IMG/VR virus record: IMGVR_UViG_3300008120_007117 | Location: 1 to 30,681 of that record | Strand: one strand, 5' to 3' | Length of the DNA: 30,681 bases | DNA from: a virus | Shown: piece after piece, positions 6,026 through 11,988 of the stretch | Position numbering within the stretch: position 1 is the first letter of the stretch | How the letters are laid out: each line of letters begins with the position of its first letter | Notes under the pieces: model-generated | What the model saw: the letters and a program-made list of their open reading frames with translations, nothing else | What the model was told of the DNA's origin: nothing | The model's database searches: none | Program-made: the position numbers and the translations under genes

Positions 6026-6077
6026 GTGGGGTTCCGTGCCTGTGAAGAGGAAACTCTGAGGCTGGGTAAATCCCCAC
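6026..6077 (+). ncRNA. Structured RNA candidate between promoter and tRNA-Gly
   Basis: Three nested helices line up: GTGGGG (6026-6031) with CCCCAC (6072-6077), GCCT (6038-6041) with AGGC (6059-6062), and AGAG-GAAA-CTCT (6046-6057) capped by a GAAA tetraloop. The element lies between a consensus promoter and tRNA-Gly and codes for nothing credible. It could be a stable small RNA released when the tRNA 5' end is cut. The call rests on pairing only. Confidence 0.5.
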
Positions 6078-6082
6078 CATTT

Positions 6083-6154
6083 GCGGAAGTAACTCAACGG
6101 TAGAGTCCCTGCCTTCCAAGCAGGTTGTTGCGAGTTCGAATCTCGTCTTCCGCT
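6083..6154 (+). tRNA. tRNA-Gly (UCC)
   Basis: GCGGAAG pairs with CTTCCGC, and the anticodon stem CCTGC/GCAGG frames CTTCCAA, giving UCC. The T arm GTTCGAATC is canonical. CCA is not encoded. Confidence 0.97.
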
Positions 6155-6170
6155 TATAAAACCAAAAAGC

Positions 6171-6199
6171 TTGACTGATCCCAAAGAAAATGTTAAGAT
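6171..6199 (+). promoter_or_regulatory. Sigma70-type promoter for the porin gene
   Basis: TTGACT (6171-6176), 17-bp spacer, TAAGAT (6194-6199) lie about 77 bases upstream of the porin start. The -10 box overlaps the late octamer at 6197. Confidence 0.65.
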
Positions 6200-6204
6200 A
6201 AATA
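6197..6204 (+). promoter_or_regulatory. Candidate late promoter for the porin gene
   Basis: GATAAATA fits the cyanophage late consensus NATAAATA exactly and overlaps the -10 box of the sigma70-type promoter. Early and late transcription of the porin gene could therefore start from nearly the same place. Confidence 0.5.
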
Positions 6205-6275
6205 CCGTGATCAATCGTGCCGCAACTACTTGCACGATTTTCACTATGTCGTTTAGTACTAAAAACAAATTTTTT

Positions 6276-7769
6276 ATGAAACTCAAACAACTGATGCTTG
6301 CACCTGTTGCTCTGGGAATGGTTGCTCCTGTTGCTGCGAATGCCGCAGATCTGAATATGGCAGCAGTCAACCAATACTCTTCTGAGCAGGTTACAAGTGT
6401 CTCACAACTGTCTGATGTTCAACCTTCGGATTGGGCATATCAGGCACTCAGCAACCTTGTAGAGCGTTATGGTTGCGTTGCTGGTTATCCCAATGGCACC
6501 TATGGTGGTGGTAAGGCAATGACTCGTTATGAGGCAGCAGCACTTCTCAATGCTTGCCTTGATCGTGTAACTGAGGTTACCGATGAACTTCAACGTCTTG
6601 CAAAAGAGTTTGCTGATGAACTCGCTGTGATTCGTGGTCGTGTTGATAAACTGGAAGCCAAAGTGGGTGCGCTGGAAGCAACTCAATTCTCCACTACTAC
6701 TAAACTGAAAGGTGAAGCATCTTTCATTCTTGGTGGTGTTGATAATGCTTGGACGCCTGGTAAACCTTCTAGCACCAATGTAGGCAATACTGCTTTCAAT
6801 TACGATCTTCGTATCAATCTTGATACTTCTTTCACTGGAAAAGATCTTCTTCGCACTCGTCTGCGTTCGGGTAATTTCTCTTCTCAACCCTTTGGTTCCA
6901 GTTCTTCACTGTTCAAACTGGACAAGGCAGAGAGCACTTCTGATGTAGTTAAACTGGATCGTCTGTACTACAGTTTCCCTGCACTTGCCAAGGGTGTGAC
7001 CCTGACTGCTGGTGCTCTGGTTCGTAACACTGAAATGACCTGGATTCCTTCCGCTTATAAGTCGGATGTTCTGGACTTCTTCCAACTTGCTGGTGCTCCT
7101 GGCGTCTATAACAAGGCAACTGGTTCTGGTTTTGGTGCTCAATGGGTGCAAGGTAAGAAAGGTTTCGTTGCTGGTCTGAACTATGTTGCCCAAGGTGGTT
7201 CTGATTCTACCAAAGGTGAGTTCAATGAAAAGGGTTCTCTGAACACTTTGGCTCAGATTGGTTACCGTACTCCTAATTATGGTGTTGCATTCGGTTATCG
7301 TTATGGTACTGAAGGAACACGTGTTCGCACCTTCAATGGTGTTCTGGGTTCTTCTGGTGCTCTTTCTCCTGGTCAAACCTCCAATGGTTATGCTCTGAGT
7401 GCTTACTGGCAACCTTCTAAGTCTGGTATCATTCCTTCTGTGAGTGGTGGTTATGGGTGGAATACTGTAAGTCTGAATGCCGAAGGTCAAGCAACTCCTA
7501 ATGGTGCTACCGATTCGCAAACGTGGTACGCTGGTCTCCAGTGGTCCGATGTGTTTGCTAAGGGTAACTCTGCTGGATTTGCTATCGGTCAACCTGGTAA
7601 TGCAGAAGGACTTACTAAGGAAGCAACGATGTGGGAATTGTTCTACAAGTATCGTGTGAGTGATAACATTACCGTTACTCCTGCGGTGTTCTATGTGTCG
7701 AACAATCAAGCACTTGCTGATACCTCCTCTAACTATGGTGGTGTAATTCAGACGACTTTCCGTTTCTGA
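6276..7769 (+). CDS. Cyanobacterial-type porin (SLH domain plus outer-membrane barrel)
   Basis: The chosen ATG gives 497 residues starting with a signal peptide (MKLKQLMLAPVALGMVAPVAANAA). An SLH domain follows (about 40-105, with SDWAYQALSNLVERYGCVAG and MTRYEAAALLNACLDRV), then a short coiled coil (about 107-130), then an OprB-like beta barrel ending in aromatic TTFRF. This is the SomA-type layout of marine Synechococcus, so the gene was probably taken from a host. An in-frame ATG at 6246 or the TTG at 6171 would place residues before the signal peptide and are less likely. It may change nutrient uptake of the infected cell; a virion role cannot be excluded. Confidence 0.92.
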   Translation: MKLKQLMLAPVALGMVAPVAANAADLNMAAVNQYSSEQVTSVSQLSDVQPSDWAYQALSNLVERYGCVAGYPNGTYGGGKAMTRYEAAALLNACLDRVTEVTDELQRLAKEFADELAVIRGRVDKLEAKVGALEATQFSTTTKLKGEASFILGGVDNAWTPGKPSSTNVGNTAFNYDLRINLDTSFTGKDLLRTRLRSGNFSSQPFGSSSSLFKLDKAESTSDVVKLDRLYYSFPALAKGVTLTAGALVRNTEMTWIPSAYKSDVLDFFQLAGAPGVYNKATGSGFGAQWVQGKKGFVAGLNYVAQGGSDSTKGEFNEKGSLNTLAQIGYRTPNYGVAFGYRYGTEGTRVRTFNGVLGSSGALSPGQTSNGYALSAYWQPSKSGIIPSVSGGYGWNTVSLNAEGQATPNGATDSQTWYAGLQWSDVFAKGNSAGFAIGQPGNAEGLTKEATMWELFYKYRVSDNITVTPAVFYVSNNQALADTSSNYGGVIQTTFRF

Positions 7770-7774
7770 TAACT

Positions 7775-7791
7775 CACTCATAACCTGAGTG
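7775..7791 (+). repeat. Small hairpin before the porin terminator
   Basis: CACTCA-taacc-TGAGTG folds into a perfect 6-bp hairpin just after the porin stop, two bases ahead of the main terminator. It may protect the transcript 3' end. Confidence 0.5.
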
Positions 7792-7792
7792 G

Positions 7793-7820
7793 AACCACCC
7801 TTTCTAGGGTGGGTTTTTTA
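7793..7820 (+). terminator. Rho-independent terminator after the porin gene
   Basis: CCACCCT-ttct-AGGGTGG followed by GTTTTTTA is a canonical intrinsic terminator, separating porin from pstS transcription. Confidence 0.93.
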
Positions 7821-7835
7821 TTCTGCAATCAAAAC

Positions 7836-7854
7836 CTTAACCAATTCTTAGTGG
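7836..7854 (+). promoter_or_regulatory. Probable Pho box upstream of pstS
   Basis: CTTAACCA (7836-7843), three bases, then CTTAGTGG (7847-7854) give two 8-bp repeats with 11-bp spacing, the layout of cyanobacterial Pho boxes (CTTAACCT-type). The first repeat fits well, the second in four of its first five bases. Host phosphate-starvation control of phage pstS through PhoB is known for other cyanophages, which supports the call. The start codon lies 51 bases downstream. Confidence 0.7.
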
Positions 7855-7904
7855 ACTTTAAGGTTCTGTTTCAGTATTATTACTTACGAAGTTATTCACT
7901 TTTT

Positions 7905-8867
7905 ATGAAACTCAAAAACTTTATTGCTATTGGTCTAGTTGCTGCACCTGTCGCTGCTCTTGCTGGATCTACTTTGAATGGTGCTGGTGCCACCTTCCCC
8001 GCACCAATTTATCAACGCTGGTTCCAAGATTATGCACGAACTTCTGGGAGTAGGGTTAATTATCAGTCCGTTGGTTCTGGCGCTGGTGTTCGTCAATTTA
8101 TTGCGGGTACAGTTGACTTCGGAGCAAGTGACGAACCAATCAAACCAGCAGAAGCAGCAAAGGTGAAGCGTGGTGTCGTTCAAATCCCTATGGTGGGTGG
8201 AACGATTGCTGTTGCTTATAACAAGCCTGGTTGCAAACTGAAACTGACTCAGAAGCAAACTGTTGATATTTTTGCTGGACGTATCAAGAATTGGAACCAA
8301 GTTGGTTGTGCTGCTGGTCCTATGACTGTGGTTCATCGTTCTGATGGTTCTGGAACTACCTTTGCATTCACCAACTCTCTGGATGCATTTGGTGGTTGGA
8401 CTGCTGGTGTTGGTAAGTCAATTAACTGGCCTACTGGTGTTGGTTCAAAAGGTAACGAAGGTGTTGCTGGAACCATCAAGAACACTGCTGGTGGTATTGG
8501 TTATGTGAATACTGGATTTGTTCGTGCTAACAAACTCCAAGCAGCAGTTCTTCAAAACAAGGCAGGTAAGTTCGTTGGACCTTCTGCTGTGACTGGTTCC
8601 GCTGCTTTGAATAGTATTACTTTGGATGCAAACCTTGCTGGTGAAAATCCAAATCCTGCTGGTGTAAATGCATATCCCATTTCTACTCTGACTTGGATTC
8701 TTGCTTATAAGAAAGGTAATGGTGCAAAGACTGATGATATTCGTGCTGCTATCAACTATGCCCTGAGTACTAAGGCACAATCGATTGCTGATGATCTTGG
8801 ATATGTTCCTCTTTCAGGAAGTGTTCTGAACAAAGCACGTCTTGCTGTTGGTCGCATCGGCAACTGA
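7905..8867 (+). CDS. pstS: Phosphate ABC transporter substrate-binding protein
   Basis: From the ATG at 7905 the product is 320 residues with a signal peptide (MKLKNFIAIGLVAAPVAALA) and the PstS phosphate site: GAGATFPAPIYQRW near the mature N-terminus, SVGSGAGVRQF, VDFGASDEP and HRSDGSGTTF. It captures phosphate in the periplasm and hands it to the host PstCAB permease, so the phage can sustain phosphate supply in a starved host. The upstream extension to 7809 crosses the terminator and Pho box and is not coding. A hairpin with T tract ends the gene. Confidence 0.97.
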   Translation: MKLKNFIAIGLVAAPVAALAGSTLNGAGATFPAPIYQRWFQDYARTSGSRVNYQSVGSGAGVRQFIAGTVDFGASDEPIKPAEAAKVKRGVVQIPMVGGTIAVAYNKPGCKLKLTQKQTVDIFAGRIKNWNQVGCAAGPMTVVHRSDGSGTTFAFTNSLDAFGGWTAGVGKSINWPTGVGSKGNEGVAGTIKNTAGGIGYVNTGFVRANKLQAAVLQNKAGKFVGPSAVTGSAALNSITLDANLAGENPNPAGVNAYPISTLTWILAYKKGNGAKTDDIRAAINYALSTKAQSIADDLGYVPLSGSVLNKARLAVGRIGN

Positions 8868-8875
8868 CATACATA

Positions 8876-8901
8876 GGGGGGGTTGACAAAACCCCCTTTT
8901 T
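8876..8901 (+). terminator. pstS terminator with embedded -35 box
   Basis: GGGGGTT (8878-8884) pairs with AACCCCC (8890-8896), followed by TTTTT. It is a good intrinsic terminator. The T bases at the end of the 5' arm begin the TTGACA of the next promoter. Confidence 0.9.
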
Positions 8902-8911
8902 AATGTATTAT
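8883..8911 (+). promoter_or_regulatory. Sigma70-type promoter nested in the pstS terminator
   Basis: TTGACA (8883-8888), a 17-bp spacer and TATTAT (8906-8911). The spacer is exactly the 3' arm and T tract of the pstS terminator. It drives the small gene starting at 8933. Confidence 0.88.
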
Positions 8912-8932
8912 AGATAACGAGTTAGGAGGTTT

Positions 8933-9085
8933 ATGTCTCTTATTTCCCAAACAGACCGTCAAATGGTCATTGAGGCACTTGAATTTTATAATATGCAAAA
9001 GAATAATTGCAATGAAGCGGCAATCTATTCTTATAATACGCTTCTTCGCTGGATAGAACTAGAATATTTCAAGAATGAAAATTAA
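8933..9085 (+). CDS. Small hypothetical protein (50 aa)
   Basis: This frame has one of the best ribosome sites in the window, AGGAGG seven bases before ATG, and sits 21 bases behind a consensus promoter. The product is helical-looking and soluble (QTDRQMVIEALEFYN; LLRWIELEYF). The promoter and ribosome site argue for strong early expression. No family is recognised. Confidence 0.8.
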   Translation: MSLISQTDRQMVIEALEFYNMQKNNCNEAAIYSYNTLLRWIELEYFKNEN

Positions 9086-9239
9086 TTTGTGGTATTGTAA
9101 TGATATGAAGCAGTGGCGTTGGACTCTGACTGATGATCATCGTCCCATTATTAAACAGGAATCTGGTCAAAGGGAAAATCTCCGTGATGCTATGAATGAT
9201 GTAGCAAATACAGTTGAATATCTTATGAGTCAATCTTGA
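9075..9239 (+). CDS. Small hypothetical protein (54 aa)
   Basis: The frame starts inside the end of the previous gene (ATG at 9075) and ends nine bases before tRNA-Val. The sequence is soluble and tryptophan-rich at first (WRWTLTDDHRPIIKQES), then helical (NLRDAMNDVANTVEYL). A shorter start at 9105 (MKQWRW) is possible. Probably co-translated with its neighbour; function unknown. Confidence 0.6.
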   Translation: MKINLWYCNDMKQWRWTLTDDHRPIIKQESGQRENLRDAMNDVANTVEYLMSQS

Positions 9240-9247
9240 CTTTTTAT

Positions 9248-9319
9248 GGGCGATTGGCGCAGCGGTAGCGCAGCTGCTTTACACGCAGACGGTCATTGGT
9301 TCGAATCCGATATTGCCCA
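9248..9319 (+). tRNA. tRNA-Val (UAC)
   Basis: GGGCGAT pairs with ATTGCCC, the anticodon loop TTTACAC gives UAC, and the T arm GGTTCGAATCC is canonical. CCA is not encoded. A late promoter begins two bases after the tRNA. Confidence 0.97.
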
Positions 9320-9320
9320 T

Positions 9321-9328
9321 TATAAATA
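9321..9328 (+). promoter_or_regulatory. Late promoter TATAAATA
   Basis: An exact copy of the T4-type late octamer recognised by the phage late sigma factor (gp55 class). It is 37 bases upstream of the ATG at 9365, a normal distance, so the zinc-ribbon-like gene is probably expressed late. Confidence 0.75.
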
Positions 9329-9364
9329 TTTAAAAAAATTGAAGAAGTATAACTGATTATACAA

Positions 9365-9622
9365 ATGGAAAATTTAAGAATCAGATGCCGCTCCTGTAAT
9401 AGGGAGTTAGAAGGGCATCCTACGAAAACTGTGTCTTGTGGTTGCTCTAATATGGCATCCATTCGTGGTGATAAGATTTCAGCAGTTGACTTATCTGCTG
9501 TTATTATGTTAAACTCTTATGGTCATAAATCAAAACCTGGCGTTCTGACTAATGAAGATCTTGCCTTTCAGGAGGCAAGAAGACAACGTAAAGTAAGACG
9601 TTTAGATTTTGAAGTCCGCTGA
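9365..9622 (+). CDS. Small zinc-ribbon-like hypothetical protein
   Basis: The 85-residue protein begins with CRSCNREL (Cys8, Cys11) and then VSCGCSN (Cys25, Cys27), a spacing compatible with a zinc-binding knuckle. The rest is basic and charged, ending QEARRQRKVRRLDFEVR. I recall similar small proteins in cyanomyoviruses, but no function is known to me. It follows a late promoter and ends inside a terminator loop, so it forms its own transcription unit. Confidence 0.8.
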   Translation: MENLRIRCRSCNRELEGHPTKTVSCGCSNMASIRGDKISAVDLSAVIMLNSYGHKSKPGVLTNEDLAFQEARRQRKVRRLDFEVR

Positions 9623-9632
9623 GGACTTTTAT
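9612..9632 (+). terminator. Intrinsic terminator overlapping a stop codon
   Basis: AAGTCC (9612-9617) pairs with GGACTT (9623-9628), then TTATT. The TGA of the preceding gene lies in the loop. tRNA-Ser begins two bases later. Confidence 0.75.
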
Positions 9633-9633
9633 T

Positions 9634-9717
9634 GGAAGCGTGTCCGAGTGGTTTAAGGAACTTGTCTTGAAAACAAGCGTGTTAATAGCACCGTTGGTTC
9701 GAATCCAACCGCTTCCG
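9634..9717 (+). tRNA. tRNA-Ser (UGA)
   Basis: GGAAGCG pairs with CGCTTCC, the anticodon stem CTTGT/ACAAG frames CTTGAAA, giving UGA, and a long variable arm (GTGTTAATAGCAC) marks a class II tRNA. CCA is not encoded. Confidence 0.97.
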
Positions 9718-9775
9718 TTACAAATATTACAAAATTTTAGATTTTCTTAATCTATATTTTTGTATCAACACAAAC

Positions 9776-9803
9776 TTGACATAGTAAAAGTACTTACTAG
9801 AAT
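9776..9803 (+). promoter_or_regulatory. Sigma70-type promoter with palindrome over the -10 box
   Basis: TTGACA (9776-9781), 16-bp spacer, TAGAAT (9798-9803). An inverted repeat TACTAG-N5-CTAGTA (9795-9811) covers the -10 box and start region, and could be an operator or a 5' hairpin of the transcript. It drives the cluster from 9831 toward gnd. Confidence 0.7.
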
Positions 9804-9830
9804 AACTAGTAGTATTCAACCTAAAACCCT

Positions 9831-9980
9831 ATGGATCAGCACACCTATGACAATTGGGTGAAGATCAAGGAGACTTTTGAATCTTCTGGGAACACCGATA
9901 ATATGTTCTATAAGAGAGCAGTAGAAATCGTTAAAACCAGAAGAGATCCTCTGGCAAAGTTTCTTGGAGATGAGAAATGA
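9831..9980 (+). CDS. Small hypothetical protein (49 aa)
   Basis: A soluble 49-residue protein from the ATG at 9831, about 27 bases after the -10 box. It is charged and helical (DNWVKIKETFESSG; YKRAVEIVKTRRDPLAKFLGD). Its stop overlaps the next start (ATGATGG). First gene of the gnd transcription unit; no family recognised. Confidence 0.7.
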   Translation: MDQHTYDNWVKIKETFESSGNTDNMFYKRAVEIVKTRRDPLAKFLGDEK

Positions 9981-10183
9981 TGGAACCATTTGACGATGAT
10001 TATGTAACTCGCACAGAAGTGCAGGAGATGATCGATGCTGCAATACGACGACACAACCGTAATGCTTCTATCATTAGTATGTGCGTCGGTTGGGTGGTTC
10101 TTGCTTTATTTGCTGAGGGACTCCTCCGATTAGTAGGTGTTATTCCGCCATTACTTCCATGGCTCAAAATCACTCTGAACTAA
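9977..10183 (+). CDS. Small membrane protein, hypothetical
   Basis: 68 residues: a charged N-terminus (DDDYVTRTEVQEMIDAAIRRH) followed by one or two hydrophobic segments (ISMCVGWVVLALFAEGLLRLVGVIPPLLPWL). The start overlaps the previous stop and the end overlaps the next gene by 25 bases. It probably anchors in a membrane with the charged part in the cytoplasm. Function unknown. Confidence 0.75.
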   Translation: MMEPFDDDYVTRTEVQEMIDAAIRRHNRNASIISMCVGWVVLALFAEGLLRLVGVIPPLLPWLKITLN

Positions 10184-10449
10184 TCTTTTTAGTTCCTTGG
10201 TTTGTGATGGTAGGTATTGCTGTATCAATGGTCATACAAGGTTGGATGGTAATGAATGCTCATCACGGATACTCAAAAAGTCCGAAGGTGAAGCATCCAG
10301 AAATGAACGACGTTAAGGCAGGAGATCCATTACTTGTGCTTAGAATTACAGAAGAGGATTTAGAAGAACTCCAAAAAAGAGTTCTACAACAAAAAATAGA
10401 CGAACTATTTGAAGAACCTTCAACTTATGAGGATGAGGACGATGAGTAA
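10159..10449 (+). CDS. Membrane-anchored acidic protein, hypothetical
   Basis: 96 residues with one N-terminal helix (LIFLVPWFVMVGIAVSMVIQGWMV), then a soluble part ending in a very acidic tail (EEDLEELQKRV; FEEPSTYEDEDDE). The start lies inside the preceding gene and the end overlaps the next by eight bases. The acidic tail might bind a basic partner (inference). No family recognised. Confidence 0.75.
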   Translation: MAQNHSELIFLVPWFVMVGIAVSMVIQGWMVMNAHHGYSKSPKVKHPEMNDVKAGDPLLVLRITEEDLEELQKRVLQQKIDELFEEPSTYEDEDDE

Positions 10450-10537
10450 TCTTTTTATATCTTCATTTTTACTTTTTGGTTCTATTATACTATTCATTTA
10501 TTGGGGACTTACACACGCATATCCAGGAGTTGTATGA
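10442..10537 (+). CDS. Very small membrane peptide (31 aa)
   Basis: A 31-residue frame between two genes, overlapping both (ATG at 10442 within the previous gene, stop overlapping the gnd ATG). Residues 3-22 form one hydrophobic helix (NLFISSFLLFGSIILFIYWG). The perfect fit of both junctions supports a real gene despite its size. Confidence 0.6.
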   Translation: MSNLFISSFLLFGSIILFIYWGLTHAYPGVV

Positions 10538-11577
10538 AAGTAGGATTAATTGGTTTGGGAAGAATGGGTGAGGGCATGTCTCGCCGTATGATGAAAGCAG
10601 GAATAGAAGTTTGGGGTTATAGGAGAAATTATGAAAAAGCAAACGAAGCATACGAAAACGGATATGTTAATGGTATTACAACTTCTATACAAAGCCTTGC
10701 TCAAGTAGTAAAACATACTCAGAGTGGAGTATCAGACAAATATGGACCAGGCATCTTTATGATGGTTGTACCAGCAGAAACAGTAGAGGAGACGATCAAT
10801 GAGTTACTACGATATTGTGACGAAGGAGATATTATTATTGATCATGGCAATAGCAATTTTAAAGACAGTCGGAAAAGGGCAGAACGTCTGGCAAAACTTG
10901 GTATCCAATATATTGATTGTGGCACTAGCGGTGGTGTTTATGGCTTGGATCGTGGATACTGTCTTATGGTTGGAGGTGGAAATACTGCAGTCGCCACTTG
11001 TTCGCGCATTTTTGATGCACTCGCCCCAGGAATCAGTGCTGCCCCCAGGACTCAATTTAACTCAGACGTAACCTCTGCCGAGTTTGGTTGGTTGCATTGT
11101 GGTGGTCCTGGTGCAGGACATTTTGTAAAAATGGTTCATAATGGTATTGAGTATGGCATTATGCAGGCATATGCCGAAGGATTCAATATTCTCAAGAATG
11201 CTAATGCAGGTGCTCAGTATGTCAGAGAAGGAGATGCAGAGGTCGCCCCAATGGCGGATCCAGAATCCTATTGTTATGATATTGATGTTGCTGAGGTTGC
11301 TGAGTTGTGGCGTCGTGGTAGCGTGGTTGGGTCTTGGTTACTCGATCTTACTGCTGATGTGCTACGCAGGGATGGTGAGCTTAAACAGTTCTCTGGCGGC
11401 GTATCCGACAGTGGTGAGGGTCGTTGGACTGTTTCTGCCGCTGTGGATTTGGGGGTTCCCGCTCCTGTCATTACTACTGCACTATTTGAAAGATTTAACT
11501 CACGCAATCTCGGATCATTCGGGGCAAAGATTCTAAACGGAATGCGTTATATGTTTGGTGGGCATCATGTTAGGTAA
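10534..11577 (+). CDS. gnd: 6-phosphogluconate dehydrogenase, decarboxylating
   Basis: From the ATG at 10534 (overlapping the upstream stop) the enzyme is 347 residues, the short class. It shows the dinucleotide site GLIGLGRMG (4-12), DHGNSNFKDS, the substrate loop CGTSGGVYGLDRGYCLMVGG, and the active-site segment CGGPGAGHFVKMVHNGIEYG with catalytic Lys and His-Asn. It oxidises 6-phosphogluconate to ribulose-5-phosphate and CO2, making NAD(P)H. Phage gnd is known in cyanophages and is thought to supply reducing power and pentoses for DNA synthesis. Here it may also feed sedoheptulose-7-phosphate to the heptose module at 24061-26221. Confidence 0.95.
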   Translation: MKVGLIGLGRMGEGMSRRMMKAGIEVWGYRRNYEKANEAYENGYVNGITTSIQSLAQVVKHTQSGVSDKYGPGIFMMVVPAETVEETINELLRYCDEGDIIIDHGNSNFKDSRKRAERLAKLGIQYIDCGTSGGVYGLDRGYCLMVGGGNTAVATCSRIFDALAPGISAAPRTQFNSDVTSAEFGWLHCGGPGAGHFVKMVHNGIEYGIMQAYAEGFNILKNANAGAQYVREGDAEVAPMADPESYCYDIDVAEVAELWRRGSVVGSWLLDLTADVLRRDGELKQFSGGVSDSGEGRWTVSAAVDLGVPAPVITTALFERFNSRNLGSFGAKILNGMRYMFGGHHVR

Positions 11578-11686
11578 AGCACTTTTATTTGTTTCAATTC
11601 CTTTCGTATTAACAACTCTTTATTTCGGAACAAAAGGAGGGTATTATGATACCGAAAAGTATAAAGGAAATGGAACCGCACATTAG
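11567..11686 (+). CDS. Small membrane protein (39 aa)
   Basis: The ATG lies 11 bases inside the end of gnd. A hydrophobic helix (LGKALLFVSIPFVLTTLYFG) leads to a polar tail (GGYYDTEKYKGNGTAH). The last 41 bases overlap the next gene in another frame. Single-pass membrane peptide of unknown role. Confidence 0.6.
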   Translation: MLGKALLFVSIPFVLTTLYFGTKGGYYDTEKYKGNGTAH

Positions 11687-11867
11687 ACAGCGGTATCACT
11701 TTGCAACATCAGCATTTGTGAGAATGTGGGGACATAAATCATTAAATGATCGTCGTATTGTGGAATTTTGTCAGGTATGGGCTCATAGAACTGAAAATGC
11801 CCCATTGGATGATAAAGTTCTTGATCAATATTTTTATTACGAATTTAAAACTTGGAGAGGATACTGA
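11646..11867 (+). CDS. Small soluble hypothetical protein (73 aa)
   Basis: A strong ribosome site (GGAGG five bases before ATG) supports this start even though it lies inside the preceding small gene. The protein is basic, aromatic and soluble (MEPHIRQRYHFATSAFVRMW; FYYEFKTWRGY). The stop overlaps the next ATG by one base. I recognise no family. Confidence 0.75.
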   Translation: MIPKSIKEMEPHIRQRYHFATSAFVRMWGHKSLNDRRIVEFCQVWAHRTENAPLDDKVLDQYFYYEFKTWRGY

Positions 11868-11980
11868 TGTTTCATTTAGTGGAAGTACTGGCAGCAAGTC
11901 CAGTTTGGTTGGGTCTTTGTGGAGCAGGCTTGACAATCGCTCCTATTATGGGTATAATGCTCATACACCGAAATAAATAA
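11867..11980 (+). CDS. Small membrane peptide (37 aa) overlapping a promoter
   Basis: The ATG overlaps the previous stop (TGATG). Residues 10-33 are hydrophobic (ASPVWLGLCGAGLTIAPIMG onward), giving one membrane helix. The same DNA contains a consensus promoter (11930-11958), and the gene ends inside a hairpin loop, so regulatory and coding information are superimposed. Confidence 0.55.
   Translation: MFHLVEVLAASPVWLGLCGAGLTIAPIMGIMLIHRNK
11930..11958 (+). promoter_or_regulatory. Sigma70-type promoter for tRNA-Pro inside a coding region
   Basis: TTGACA (11930-11935), 17-bp spacer, TATAAT (11953-11958), both consensus, lie inside the 37-residue gene. tRNA-Pro starts 31 bases after the -10 box. 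Between them is the hairpin TACACCG/CGGTGTA (11964-11987), whose loop holds AATAAATA, a late-promoter match. Confidence 0.85.
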
Positions 11981-11988
11981 CGGTGTAA

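Noticed and set aside
5993-6374. Two minus-strand frames over the tRNA-Gly and porin start region
   Set aside because: Both are shadows of tRNA-Gly, the structured RNA and the porin signal peptide.
6906-7781. 291-codon minus-strand frame opposite the porin gene
   Set aside because: Low-complexity antisense shadow of a codon-biased gene; no start signals and no protein-like motifs.
9244-9462. 72-codon minus-strand frame
   Set aside because: It reads antisense through tRNA-Val and the late promoter, with typical antisense-tRNA composition.
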